From Jonesia denitrificans DSM 20603 (GTDB lineage Bacteria > Actinomycetota > Actinomycetes > Actinomycetales > Cellulomonadaceae): a DNA stretch of 64,000 bases. The notes below the pieces were generated by a model. The model saw nothing but the letters and a program-made list of their open reading frames with translations, did no database searches and was not told the DNA's origin. The position numbers and the translations under genes are program-made. Location of the stretch: positions 1,116,001-1,180,000 of the forward strand of contig NC_013174.1 of assembly GCF_000024065.1 (NCBI RefSeq), given 5' to 3'. Positions 17,896-26,180 of this stretch are shown in pieces (position 1 is the first letter of the stretch; every line of letters starts with the position of its first letter).

Positions 17896-18291
17896 ATGCC
17901 TCTGTCAGAACACGAGCAACGCATACTTGAACAGCTCGAAAAAGAATTGCGGTCCGAGGACCCGCGGCTCGCCTCGACGATGAGTGGACGCCAAGGAACA
18001 ACGACCGCACGGTTTATCACTGCAGTTATTGCAGTCGCGGCAGGCCTTGGTCTGCTCATCGTTGCGGTGACAACTGCGCTGACGTGGATCGGTGTGATCG
18101 GTTTTGTGGTGATGTTCCTCGGTGTGACGTATGCACTGTCGCGGCCAAAAAAAGAGCCTACGCTTCGTGTTGTCGATGGCCAGGGAGTTCGTCACTCATC
18201 GGCGAAAAAACGGTCGACTGCACGCGGAGGGCAGAAAACCTTCATGCAGCGGATGGAAGAGAGATGGGACCGCAGGCAACGGGGAGAATGA
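17896..18291 (+). CDS. DUF3040 membrane protein
   Basis: A 131-residue protein with the actinobacterial DUF3040 pattern: N-terminal MPLSEHEQRILEQLEKEL, then two adjacent transmembrane helices (about 40-63 and 66-84), then a basic cytoplasmic tail rich in Lys and Arg. Function unknown; it is commonly found just before mraZ in actinobacteria, as here. The ATG at 17896 is chosen because MPLSEHEQ is the family N terminus, though no strong ribosome binding site is present; the frame is open back to 17836. It is probably the last gene of the dinB transcript, ahead of a perfect stem-loop. Confidence 0.88.
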   Translation: MPLSEHEQRILEQLEKELRSEDPRLASTMSGRQGTTTARFITAVIAVAAGLGLLIVAVTTALTWIGVIGFVVMFLGVTYALSRPKKEPTLRVVDGQGVRHSSAKKRSTARGGQKTFMQRMEERWDRRQRGE

Positions 18292-18351
18292 CGTAGCTCA
18301 CCGACACGGACGATCAAGTGTGAGACTGAGTCTCACTGCATGACGAGATAG

Positions 18352-18393
18352 GCACAGGGCTGGAAGCAGGATGACCTGCTTCCAGCCCTGTGC
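18352..18393. terminator. Perfect 19-bp stem-loop after DUF3040
   Basis: A 19-bp perfect stem with a 4-base loop (ATGA), 60 bases past the DUF3040 stop. No U-run follows on either strand. It probably ends the dinB-DUF3040 transcript and insulates the dcw promoter. Confidence 0.75.
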
Positions 18394-18407
18394 GTTGCCA
18401 CAAACAA

Positions 18408-18422
18408 CCTCCACTTCGCTCC
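18408..18422 (-). repeat. Inverted MraZ-like repeat, copy 1
   Basis: CCTCCACTTCGCTCC; the reverse strand reads two TGGAG units whose starts are 10 bp apart, the same spacing as the array directly before mraZ but in opposite orientation. An exact second copy lies 155 bp downstream. Confidence 0.55.
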
Positions 18423-18562
18423 ACAGTCAACGGCATGCTGGTTTGACAAGTCCACTCGCGGATTGCGCCGCGCTGAGTGTGCTGGTCGCGGCGTTATATG
18501 ACGAGCAATTGGCATAACTGTTGCCATTGCGTGTGGCATGCGGCCCGCGGCGCGGCAAAAAC

Positions 18563-18577
18563 CCTCCACTTCGCTCC
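18563..18577 (-). repeat. Inverted MraZ-like repeat, copy 2
   Basis: Exact copy of the 15-mer at 18408-18422. The unit nearest mraZ reads GGGAG rather than TGGAG on the reverse strand because the base after the 15-mer differs. Confidence 0.55.
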
Positions 18578-18640
18578 CCAAGATCTCACCAGCACTTTCA
18601 CTTAACTCGAGGTGAAAAATGCCGACATTATGAGAGACTG

Positions 18641-18675
18641 TGGAGGGAAATGGAGTAACGTGGAGTTGAGCGGAG
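18641..18675 (+). promoter_or_regulatory. MraZ operator: four 10-bp-spaced TGGAG repeats
   Basis: TGGAG occurs at 18641, 18651 and 18661 and CGGAG at 18671, an exact 10-bp phase on one face of the helix. Known MraZ operators are direct TGGGN-type repeats with 5-base spacers just before mraZ, so this is very probably the autoregulatory site. It begins about 10 bp after the -10-like CATTAT, so bound MraZ would cover the transcription start. Confidence 0.85.
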
Positions 18676-18759
18676 GGTAGAGGATGAACGGCGTTTCGGC
18701 GATGAGCACTTCTCCCCATAGCGAAACCCGCAATGTCACGAGTGGAGAGGGGACGCACG

Positions 18760-19224
18760 ATGCACGACATCATGGGTGCCATCCCACACCTGTTTTTGGG
18801 GACTTACACCCCAAAACTCGACGACAAAGGCCGATTGATCCTTCCATCGAAGTTTCGTGGTCAGTTTTCTTCTGGCTTGGTCATGACGCGAGGACAAGAG
18901 CGCTGCCTCTTCCTTCTCCCCATGGAAGAGTTTCGGCGCATGTATGAACACCTACGTCAAGCACCAGTGACCTCGCGACAGGCGCGTGACTATATGCGTG
19001 TTTTTCTGTCGGGAGCAAGCGACGAAATGCCAGACAAGCAAGGGAGGGTATCTATTCCCACTCCATTGCGAACATATGCCGGGTTGGATCGCGAGGTCGC
19101 CGTCATTGGTGCGGGATCCCGGGTCGAGATCTGGGACGCAAGGACATGGGAGGACTACCTCGAAGAAAAGGAAGAAGGATACTCGCAAACAGCTGAACAA
19201 ATATTCCCTGACCTCCAGTTTTGA
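18760..19224 (+). CDS. mraZ: Transcriptional regulator MraZ
   Basis: MraZ is the AbrB-fold, ring-forming DNA-binding protein that controls the dcw cluster. The 154-residue protein has the double SpoVT/AbrB repeat: [20 protein letters not shown] and, about 60 residues later, [18 protein letters not shown]. The usual N terminus is MFLGT; here the equivalent codon is CTG, and the ATG at 18760 with the ribosome binding site GAGAGGGGA six bases upstream gives an 11-residue extension. First gene of the dcw cluster, followed after 119 bp by rsmH; the TGGAG repeats upstream are its probable target. Confidence 0.93.
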   Translation: MHDIMGAIPHLFLGTYTPKLDDKGRLILPSKFRGQFSSGLVMTRGQERCLFLLPMEEFRRMYEHLRQAPVTSRQARDYMRVFLSGASDEMPDKQGRVSIPTPLRTYAGLDREVAVIGAGSRVEIWDARTWEDYLEEKEEGYSQTAEQIFPDLQF

Positions 19225-19343
19225 TCTGCTCTATGAGGTCTCCTACCGTCATCTGACGCCACTTCCCCGGTGCCAGATGGCGACGGTGGGAGCCCTGGTG
19301 GAGTAGGTAACTACCAACAACATCGCCGACAGTTAAGGTTCCC

Positions 19344-20348
19344 ATGAACGAGTTCCAGGATGAATCACCGGCCTCGCGTCGGCACATACCCGTGCTGCGT
19401 GACCGTTGCCTTGAACTAATGGCTCCCGCGCTGAACTCCCCTCAGGCGCTGTATGTTGATGCCACATTGGGTATGGGGGGCCATACACGTGCTGTACTTG
19501 AAGCGTTTCCGAATGTCATAGCGATTGGCATCGACCGTGATGCTCAAGCTTTGGCGCTTGCCAGTGAACGGCTTGAGTCGTTTGGTCAACGGTTTCGCGC
19601 AGTGCACACCACCTACGACAACATCTACCGTGTGATCCATGAGGCTGGGTTTGATGGTGCACAGGCAATACTCATGGACCTGGGCGTATCCTCACTTCAG
19701 ATTGACGAGCGGGAACGCGGTTTTGCTTACGCACACGATGCCCCACTTGATATGCGTATGGATTCATCAGCACCGTTGACCGCAGCAGACATCCTGAACA
19801 CTTACGACGAAAAGCGACTAGCCACGATCCTCAAAACCTATGGCGAGGAACGGTTCGCTCCGCGTATCGCACGGGCCATTGTCCGCCGCCGAGAGGAGCG
19901 TCCCTGGGAGCGATCAGGGGAACTTGTTGATCTCATTCGCGAATCAATACCAGCAGCAGCGCGCGCTACGGGAGGCAATCCCGCGAAACGCACCTTTCAG
20001 GCCTTGCGTATTGAAGTCAACGAAGAGCTTGATGTTCTGGCGCATGCGCTCCCGGCAGCAATTGAAAGCCTTGTTATTGGTGGCCGTCTTCTCGTGGAGT
20101 CATACCACTCCCTAGAAGACCGGATGACCAAAGTCGAATTCACACGAGGTCTTCAATCCAGTGCTCCGCCTGATCTTCCCATCGAACCAGAGACTCATCG
20201 CCCCTACCTACGTGCCCTCACAAGGGGAGCGGAAAAGGCGGATGAGAACGAACTGCAGTCAAACCCGCGGTCCGCATCGGTTCGACTTCGAGCAATTGAA
20301 CGAGTACGACCAACCCCGGCACACCTGAGAAATGGAGAGTACACGTGA
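19344..20348 (+). CDS. rsmH: 16S rRNA (cytosine1402-N4)-methyltransferase RsmH
   Basis: RsmH (MraW) methylates N4 of C1402 in the decoding centre of 16S rRNA using SAM. The 334-residue protein has the N-terminal HIPVLRDRCLELM, motif I DATLGMGGHTRAVLEAF, motif II IGIDRDAQAL, LMDLGVSSLQIDERERGFAY, and the C-terminal SYHSLEDRMTKVEF and NPRSASVRLRAIER. These are all the features of the family at its usual length. The gene overlaps ftsL by 4 bp (GTGA). Confidence 0.97.
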   Translation: MNEFQDESPASRRHIPVLRDRCLELMAPALNSPQALYVDATLGMGGHTRAVLEAFPNVIAIGIDRDAQALALASERLESFGQRFRAVHTTYDNIYRVIHEAGFDGAQAILMDLGVSSLQIDERERGFAYAHDAPLDMRMDSSAPLTAADILNTYDEKRLATILKTYGEERFAPRIARAIVRRREERPWERSGELVDLIRESIPAAARATGGNPAKRTFQALRIEVNEELDVLAHALPAAIESLVIGGRLLVESYHSLEDRMTKVEFTRGLQSSAPPDLPIEPETHRPYLRALTRGAEKADENELQSNPRSASVRLRAIERVRPTPAHLRNGEYT

Positions 20349-20767
20349 GTGCATCGCCAACAGCTACAGCACGTGCAGTGTCTTCATGGTCAACCTCGGC
20401 ACCACACGCCGCACCCGTCACATCTACTCCACGAAAACCTGCTCTTGAAGTCGTCACGGCACCAGAACCGCGCGCATCGTTGGGAGTGTTTCTCGCAGGG
20501 TGTGTTGCGCTACTGGGCCTGACGATCGCTGCGATCCTCATCTTGAACGTGGAGATGGCACACGGCGCCTACAAGCAGACAGACATGAAGGCACAACTCT
20601 CACACGAGGTGCTCGTTACTGAACAGCTGTCAAGTGACCTTGATGATGTGTCAACAGCGGAGAACCTTGCGCAACGCGCACGCGACCTGGGAATGGTGCA
20701 AGAACTGACGCCTGGTGTGATTCGATTGGAAGACAAGACGATTCTTGTGGAGCCCGACGGAAAGTAG
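20345..20767 (+). CDS. ftsL: Cell division protein FtsL-like
   Basis: A 140-residue bitopic protein: disordered proline/alanine-rich cytoplasmic N terminus (1-50), one transmembrane helix (about 55-76, LGVFLAGCVALLGLTIAAIL), then a short extracytoplasmic leucine-zipper-like coiled coil (LSHEVLVTEQLSSDLDDVSTAE) ending in ENLAQRARDLGMVQELTPGVIRL. Sequence identity in this family is low; the call rests on topology and on its place between rsmH and ftsI. It acts with FtsQ and FtsB in activating FtsWI at the septum. Confidence 0.85.
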   Translation: MSASPTATARAVSSWSTSAPHAAPVTSTPRKPALEVVTAPEPRASLGVFLAGCVALLGLTIAAILILNVEMAHGAYKQTDMKAQLSHEVLVTEQLSSDLDDVSTAENLAQRARDLGMVQELTPGVIRLEDKTILVEPDGK

Positions 20768-20773
20768 TGGCTA

Positions 20774-22921
20774 GTGAGCGAAAAGACACCACGAGCGAGG
20801 CGTGGAGGTCAGGAGCGACGGGGGCAACAATCACCACAAAGCGCAAGGGCCTCCTCACGTTCACGAGCACAGAATGGTTCAGAACGAAAATCCGGATCGA
20901 CCCCGTCATCGCAATCATCGAAGAGGGGTCCTCGTCCCTCTGAACGGGACGGGGTGCGCAGCGCACCACAGCGCGGTACGCAGGCGGCGCGAGCATCGCG
21001 CACCGCAGGTCCACGAAGTGATTTAGGTACCCAACGCAGGTCTTACGCATCAGCGCGACCAGTTGGCTCCCCACGAGGGCGCGCGAAACTGACTGAGAAA
21101 CAGCGGAGAGCTCAGGAGGAACGAGTTCGCTCCCGAGCGCGCCGGGCACAACAGCGTGCACGTGGGCCGCTGGGGTACCGAATGCCGACGAGGCGCTTGA
21201 GGTTTGTTTCTTTCCTTGTCACCGTTCTTCTTTGCGCCTTCGCACTACGTCTGGGACAAGTCCAACTCGTTTATGGTGATGAACTGCGCGAAAAAGCACA
21301 GGCCATGCGCACCAAAACTATGCCTCTCAAAGCGGAGCGCGGCCAAATCACAGACCGTCACGGAGTTGCGATCGCCAAATCCGTCACGAGATACAAGGTC
21401 TTTGCCGACCAAGAGCTGATCGAAAAATGGAGTCAACTCACACCTGATGGTGAGAAAAAAGGTGGCCCGCGTTACGCTGCTGAACTTCTTGCGCCATTGC
21501 TTGATCTGAATGCGCAAGAGCTGGCTGCCGAACTCACAAAATCACCAGAAACCGATAGGTACAATAAATACCTTACGATCGCGACAGACATTCCCCCTGA
21601 AACGTGGGATGCCATCCGCGCATTGCGGATCTCGGGGATATTCCCTGAATCAACGTCAAAGCGAATGTACCCTGCGGGGGAAACCGCAAAGTCGATTATT
21701 GGCGCAATGGGAACAGATGAAGGTTTGTCCGGTCTCGAATACTCCCAAAATTCTCTCCTCACAGGGACAGACGGTTCGATGACCTACGAACAGTCTCGTA
21801 ATGGCCATATTCTTCCCTCAGCGCCTGTGACAGAAGTGCCTGCCAATAGTGGACACACTGTGGTGTCTACTCTTGACATGGACATTCAGTGGCACGTGGA
21901 AAACGCGCTTGATGAACAATTGAAAAAGACAGGTGCTCGAGGTGGTTATGTCATTGTCCAAGACGTGAAGACATGCGAGGTGATTGCGCTTGCCGATCGA
22001 TCAGCGACATCGGACGACACAACGAGCATTACTGGACGCCTGGGATCTGTTCAAGACATTTTTGAACCAGGATCCACAGCCAAGGTCGTCACCATGGCTG
22101 CCGCTCTCGAAACGGGGGTAGCAACGCCCACAAGCAAGTTTCGAGTACCAGATCAGTACACAACAAGCAACGGACAAACATTCCGTGACGCCCATGAACA
22201 CGCCACCCATAATCGAACACTAACTGGCATCCTCGCTGATTCATCGAACACAGGCACCGTGCAAATTGCTGAACTCCTCACTAAACAGGTGAGATACGAC
22301 TATCTCAGTAAATTTGGGTTCGGCCAGCGGACCGGAATCGAACTCGGGGGAGAGTCACGTGGTTTGCTCGCAGAACCAGATCAATGGGATGGACGAACCC
22401 AGTACTCGGTCATGTTTGGCCAGGGGATGGCAGGCAACGCCCTTCAATCCACCAACGTGTTCGCCACGATAGCCAACGGTGGACAACAATGTACCCCCCA
22501 CTTAGTTGCAGGAACCACGGACCAAGACGGTACCTACACTCCATCCCCGAAAGCCGAGACACGTCAAATCGTCTCGAAGGAGACGGCCGATGCGGTGCTT
22601 TCCATGATGGAGTCGGTAGTCGTAGAAGGAAGCGGCGCGGCAGGGAAAGTCAGCGGCTATCGGGTTGCGGGGAAGACGGGTACCGCACAAGCGGCAGATG
22701 AGAACGGACAACTCACATCGTTTGTGTCATCGTTCATTGGGGTCGCGCCGGTCGACGATCCGGCAATTGTGGTGTCAGTCATTCTTCGTGATCCCAAAAC
22801 CTCCGTTTATGGTGGCGAAGTGGCAGCACCAGTTTTTGCCGATGTGATGGCCTATTCCCTGCAACGGCTTGAAGTCGAACCCACAGGATCACGTCCCTCC
22901 CTGTACCCCATTGATTGGTGA
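20774..22921 (+). CDS. ftsI: Septal peptidoglycan transpeptidase FtsI (PBP3)
   Basis: Class B penicillin-binding protein that cross-links septal peptidoglycan with FtsW. It has 715 residues: a very long, basic, low-complexity cytoplasmic region (1-140), transmembrane helix (about 142-166), PBP dimerisation domain from about 180, and the transpeptidase domain with active-site Ser434 (FEPGSTAK), SSN (490-492) and KTG (634-636). The cytoplasmic tail is much longer than in E. coli FtsI; similar Arg/Ser/Gly-rich tails occur in other actinobacteria. GTG start 6 bp after the ftsL stop. Confidence 0.97.
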   Translation: MSEKTPRARRGGQERRGQQSPQSARASSRSRAQNGSERKSGSTPSSQSSKRGPRPSERDGVRSAPQRGTQAARASRTAGPRSDLGTQRRSYASARPVGSPRGRAKLTEKQRRAQEERVRSRARRAQQRARGPLGYRMPTRRLRFVSFLVTVLLCAFALRLGQVQLVYGDELREKAQAMRTKTMPLKAERGQITDRHGVAIAKSVTRYKVFADQELIEKWSQLTPDGEKKGGPRYAAELLAPLLDLNAQELAAELTKSPETDRYNKYLTIATDIPPETWDAIRALRISGIFPESTSKRMYPAGETAKSIIGAMGTDEGLSGLEYSQNSLLTGTDGSMTYEQSRNGHILPSAPVTEVPANSGHTVVSTLDMDIQWHVENALDEQLKKTGARGGYVIVQDVKTCEVIALADRSATSDDTTSITGRLGSVQDIFEPGSTAKVVTMAAALETGVATPTSKFRVPDQYTTSNGQTFRDAHEHATHNRTLTGILADSSNTGTVQIAELLTKQVRYDYLSKFGFGQRTGIELGGESRGLLAEPDQWDGRTQYSVMFGQGMAGNALQSTNVFATIANGGQQCTPHLVAGTTDQDGTYTPSPKAETRQIVSKETADAVLSMMESVVVEGSGAAGKVSGYRVAGKTGTAQAADENGQLTSFVSSFIGVAPVDDPAIVVSVILRDPKTSVYGGEVAAPVFADVMAYSLQRLEVEPTGSRPSLYPIDW

Positions 22922-23065
22922 TGCGCTAGCCGCTTGAAGCCAGTGGGGACGTCCACCGTTAAAATCAGGGGTACGCACTCACCCAGAAGTATGAACTGCC
23001 GTTGCCAGGGGAGTGCTCCACCCCTTACCGCATCGGTTCGCGCCGATTTTCACCCGCAGAAACGA

Positions 23066-23071
23066 TAGATT
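23066..23071 (+). promoter_or_regulatory. Putative -10 (TAGATT) of leaderless murE promoter
   Basis: TAGATT is followed by 6 bases and the murE ATG. The 156-bp gap between ftsI and murE is the longest inside the mur section, which fits an internal promoter of the dcw cluster. Confidence 0.5.
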
Positions 23072-23077
23072 GGGACT

Positions 23078-24706
23078 ATGCAGCCAACCGCTGACGATCT
23101 CATGCGTCCGCACCGCCCACCATCGGTGCCCCTTCAGTCTCTTGTTCATACCGTGCCGGTCCAGGTGCACGCAATGGCAGATGCCCAGGTATCGGGTCTC
23201 GCCATACAAACAGCCCGTGTGCGTCCAGGTGATCTCTTCGTGGCCGTGGCCGGACAACGCAGCCACGGTGCCCAGTACATTGAACAAGCAATTCACGCTG
23301 GCGCCCGCGGTGTGCTCACAGACGAAGCCGGGTACCGCATCGCCCGTGAGTTAGACGCATCCGTTGGTCACGAATTACCAGTTCTCGTTGTTGACGACGG
23401 ACACGATGTACGAGAAATTGCAGGGCAGGTGGCAGCAACAATATATGGTCAGCCGGCTGCGCGGCTGACCACTGCCGGGATCACCGGAACAAACGGAAAA
23501 ACAACAACCACCTTTTTCCTCGACGCGATTCTTCGGACCGCCGGCCATCACACCGGACTCATGGGGACTGTGGAAACCAGACTCGGCGACCACACAGTAT
23601 CTTCCACTCGAACAACAGTTGAAGCTCCAGAGCTTCAAGGCTTTCTTGCACGATGCCTTGAAGAAGAGGTCACGGCGGTCAGCATGGAAGTGTCATCACA
23701 TGCTCTGGCGCTACACCGGATCACCGGCACACAGTTCGATGTTGTTGGTTTCACCAACCTCCAACGTGACCATCTTGACTTCCACGGATCGATGGCAGAG
23801 TACTTTGCCGCCAAAGCTCAGCTTTTTCACAGTGACTATGCGCGGGCGGGTGTCATCAACGTTGATGATGACTGGGGTGTGCAATTGCACCACCAAGCGA
23901 CGATTGACACCTGGAGTGTCGCAACGACTCCCGAGCGTGCTGCACACGTGCACGCCGACTGGACGGTCGTTGAGGTCGGTGATTATCAACCCAATTATGG
24001 GACGCAGTTCGTACTTCAGGGCCCGCATGGGCAGAGGCTGCGCTGCCATAGCGCCCTCCCCGGCACAGTCAACGTGGCCAACGCCGCACTTGCTGCACTC
24101 ATGGCCCGGTTAGCAGGTGTCAGCGACAACAACATCACAGAAGGTCTGCGTTCCCTGCATTCAATCCCCGGTCGAATGGAAGTCGTGTCGAAGCCTGCAC
24201 AACCACTGACCATCGTGGACTATGCCCACACAGCGGAAGCTTTGGATTTTGCGTTGTCCTCCCTACGCCAAGACCTCGCCGCTCGTGCGCACGAATCTGG
24301 TACACATGGTGTCTTACGTGTGGTTTGTGGTGCGGCCGGCGACCGTGACCCGTCAAAGCGCCCAGAAATGGGGGCAGTAGCAGCCCGCCTGGCAGACGTC
24401 GTCTACATTGCTGATGATGATCCACACGGCGAGGACCGTGCAACGATCCGTCAAGACCTCCTTAAGGGAGCGCAGTCAGAAGCCCAACGACAGGCCGCGC
24501 ATGGGCGCATCATTGACGTGAAAGAATATGATCAGCGGGAATCTGCAATCGACGATGTGATCGCTGCAGCAAGTGATGGGGATATCATCTTGATCGCAGG
24601 GCGCGGGCACGAAACAGTTCAAGACATGGCTGGTGTTCCTCACGAACTCGATGATCGTCGTCATGCTCGTCGAGCTCTTACGCGCTGGAGTAATCAGCAT
24701 CACTAG
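23078..24706 (+). CDS. murE: UDP-MurNAc-tripeptide synthetase MurE
   Basis: MurE adds the third, diamino, residue to UDP-MurNAc-L-Ala-D-Glu. The 542-residue protein has the Mur-ligase P-loop GITGTNGKTTTT (135-145), the EVSSHAL motif with the region of the carbamylated lysine after it, and the C-terminal VVDYAHTAEAL. In the substrate loop, where DAP-adding enzymes read DNPR, this one reads DDPH (447-450, within DDDPHGED). The Arg that binds the second carboxylate of DAP is therefore missing, pointing to L-lysine (or another non-DAP diamino acid) as substrate. Start supported by a -10-like TAGATT 6 bases upstream. Confidence 0.95.
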   Translation: MQPTADDLMRPHRPPSVPLQSLVHTVPVQVHAMADAQVSGLAIQTARVRPGDLFVAVAGQRSHGAQYIEQAIHAGARGVLTDEAGYRIARELDASVGHELPVLVVDDGHDVREIAGQVAATIYGQPAARLTTAGITGTNGKTTTTFFLDAILRTAGHHTGLMGTVETRLGDHTVSSTRTTVEAPELQGFLARCLEEEVTAVSMEVSSHALALHRITGTQFDVVGFTNLQRDHLDFHGSMAEYFAAKAQLFHSDYARAGVINVDDDWGVQLHHQATIDTWSVATTPERAAHVHADWTVVEVGDYQPNYGTQFVLQGPHGQRLRCHSALPGTVNVANAALAALMARLAGVSDNNITEGLRSLHSIPGRMEVVSKPAQPLTIVDYAHTAEALDFALSSLRQDLAARAHESGTHGVLRVVCGAAGDRDPSKRPEMGAVAARLADVVYIADDDPHGEDRATIRQDLLKGAQSEAQRQAAHGRIIDVKEYDQRESAIDDVIAAASDGDIILIAGRGHETVQDMAGVPHELDDRRHARRALTRWSNQHH

Positions 24707-24713
24707 TGCGCCT

Positions 24714-24735
24714 CGGTGCGGCTGCAGCCGCACCG
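24714..24735. other. Perfect palindrome between murE and murF
   Basis: A 22-bp perfect palindrome (CGGTGCGGCTGCAGCCGCACCG) beginning 7 bases after the murE stop and ending 23 bases before the murF ATG. RNA would form a strong GC-rich hairpin inside the operon. No U-run follows. It could attenuate transcription, stabilise upstream mRNA or affect murF translation. Confidence 0.6.
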
Positions 24736-24758
24736 AAGTCACGAATCCCAATGAGCCT

Positions 24759-26180
24759 ATGGCAGTAAGGACGTATAGCAACGTGTTCACAGCGCAGGAG
24801 ATCGCTTCCATCACCGGCGGTGAGTTATCTTGTCCGTCAGATGTCACAGTGACAGGACAGGTCACGATCGATTCGCGAACAGTGTCGACTGGGGACTTAT
24901 TTGTTGCCGTGGTCGGGGAACGCTCTGACGGCCACGACTATGCTTGCGTGGCCCACTCGCAAGGTGCAGTGCTCGTGCTCTCCCAGAAAAACATCAAGGG
25001 GGTTCCCTGTGTGGTTGTCGCTGACACCCAACGCGCCCTCGGTGATCTGGCACGAGCACACCTTGCCAGACTGCGGGAGAAGGGGCATATCCGCGTCATC
25101 GGAGTAACCGGATCTGCGGGAAAAACCACAACAAAAGATCTTATGGGGCAGATGCTCGCAACTTATGGGAACGTTGTGGTTCCCGCTGGGTCACTCAACA
25201 ATGAACTGGGCTTGCCACTGACAGTACTGAAAGCGGACGAAACAACGGATTTCCTCGTCACAGAAATGGGCGCATCGGCAGTTGGGGATCTTCACTACCT
25301 CACATCTATCGCCCCCCTCGATATTGCAGTGGTGTTGATCGTTGGCCTCGCACACCTTGGTGGCTTCGGATCTGCGGAACTGGTCGCACAAGCGAAAAGC
25401 GAACTTGTCACAGGTCTCCTCCCGCAAGGAATCGCAGTTCTCAACGCAGATGACCACCGAGTCATCGCGATGAAGGAGCTTGCACACGGCCAAGTACGCA
25501 CCTTCGGGTCGGTCCGTGGAGCAGATATGCGAGCCATCAATGCCCGCACAGACGCCGCAGGGCGCGCCCACTTTGACGTCGAAACAACAGCAGGGGACAC
25601 AGCGTCGGTGACTTTGACTCTTGTGGGCGAACATCATGTCACCAACGCGCTCGCGGCACTGACAGCAGTGACCGCACTGGGAATGCCACTTGACCAAGCT
25701 GCTGTTGCTCTGAGTGCTGCACGAGCAACCAGTCCGCACCGTATGGATGTTGTGGACCGTCCAGATGGTGTCACCATTATTGACGACTCCTACAACGCCA
25801 ACCCAGATTCCATGCGTGCCGCTCTGCGAGCTTTGGCCACTGTTGCTGGCCGTCAACGCCGGACTGTGGCAGTGCTCGGGGAAATGCGTGAGCTTGGCCC
25901 CCAATCACGTACCTACCACGATGACATCGGGCGCCTAGTCGTGCGGCTCAATATCTCGCGGCTTATTGTCGTAGGACAGGGAGCGCAGGGAATTGCTGAC
26001 GGCGCCCTGCAAGAAGGGTCGTGGGGAGACGAGGTCGTGGAAGTCGCTGACCTCAATGCAGCGCATGCTGCCCTCAACGACTACCTTCAGCCTAACGATG
26101 TGGTGTTAATCAAAGCGTCTCACGGTTCTGGCCTGTGGCAACTCGCCGATGAACTGACTGGAAAGGCAGCAAACTCGTGA
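24759..26180 (+). CDS. murF: UDP-MurNAc-pentapeptide synthetase MurF
   Basis: MurF adds D-Ala-D-Ala to the muramyl tripeptide. The 473-residue protein has N-terminal FTAQEIASITGGEL and TIDSRTVSTGDLFVAVVGER, P-loop VTGSAGKTTTKDL, NNELGLPLTVL, and the C-terminal DDSYNANPDSMRAAL. The ATG at 24759 is the best start given family length but lacks a ribosome binding site; an in-frame GTG at 24783 is possible, and the frame stays open back into murE. A strong palindrome stands just upstream. The stop overlaps the mraY GTG. Confidence 0.95.
   Translation: MAVRTYSNVFTAQEIASITGGELSCPSDVTVTGQVTIDSRTVSTGDLFVAVVGERSDGHDYACVAHSQGAVLVLSQKNIKGVPCVVVADTQRALGDLARAHLARLREKGHIRVIGVTGSAGKTTTKDLMGQMLATYGNVVVPAGSLNNELGLPLTVLKADETTDFLVTEMGASAVGDLHYLTSIAPLDIAVVLIVGLAHLGGFGSAELVAQAKSELVTGLLPQGIAVLNADDHRVIAMKELAHGQVRTFGSVRGADMRAINARTDAAGRAHFDVETTAGDTASVTLTLVGEHHVTNALAALTAVTALGMPLDQAAVALSAARATSPHRMDVVDRPDGVTIIDDSYNANPDSMRAALRALATVAGRQRRTVAVLGEMRELGPQSRTYHDDIGRLVVRLNISRLIVVGQGAQGIADGALQEGSWGDEVVEVADLNAAHAALNDYLQPNDVVLIKASHGSGLWQLADELTGKAANS

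Larger units (their letters stand above)
18394..18640. other. Non-coding region upstream of mraZ
   Basis: Together with the terminator and operator this makes a 468-bp gap before mraZ. I see no credible gene. It contains two copies of the 15-mer CCTCCACTTCGCTCC (annotated separately) and a possible promoter, with CATTAT at 18626-18631 as -10 and TTAACT at 18602-18607 as -35, 18 bp apart, just ahead of the MraZ repeats. Confidence 0.5.

Noticed and set aside
18333-18782. A 149-codon minus-strand open frame across the mraZ upstream region
   Set aside because: Contains a stem-loop and the MraZ repeats, has no family resemblance, extends into the start of mraZ and lacks a convincing ribosome binding site. 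Treated as non-coding.
25191-25904. A 237-codon minus-strand open frame inside murF
   Set aside because: Antisense to murF, whose motifs are intact; Cys/His-rich composition is that of a shadow frame.
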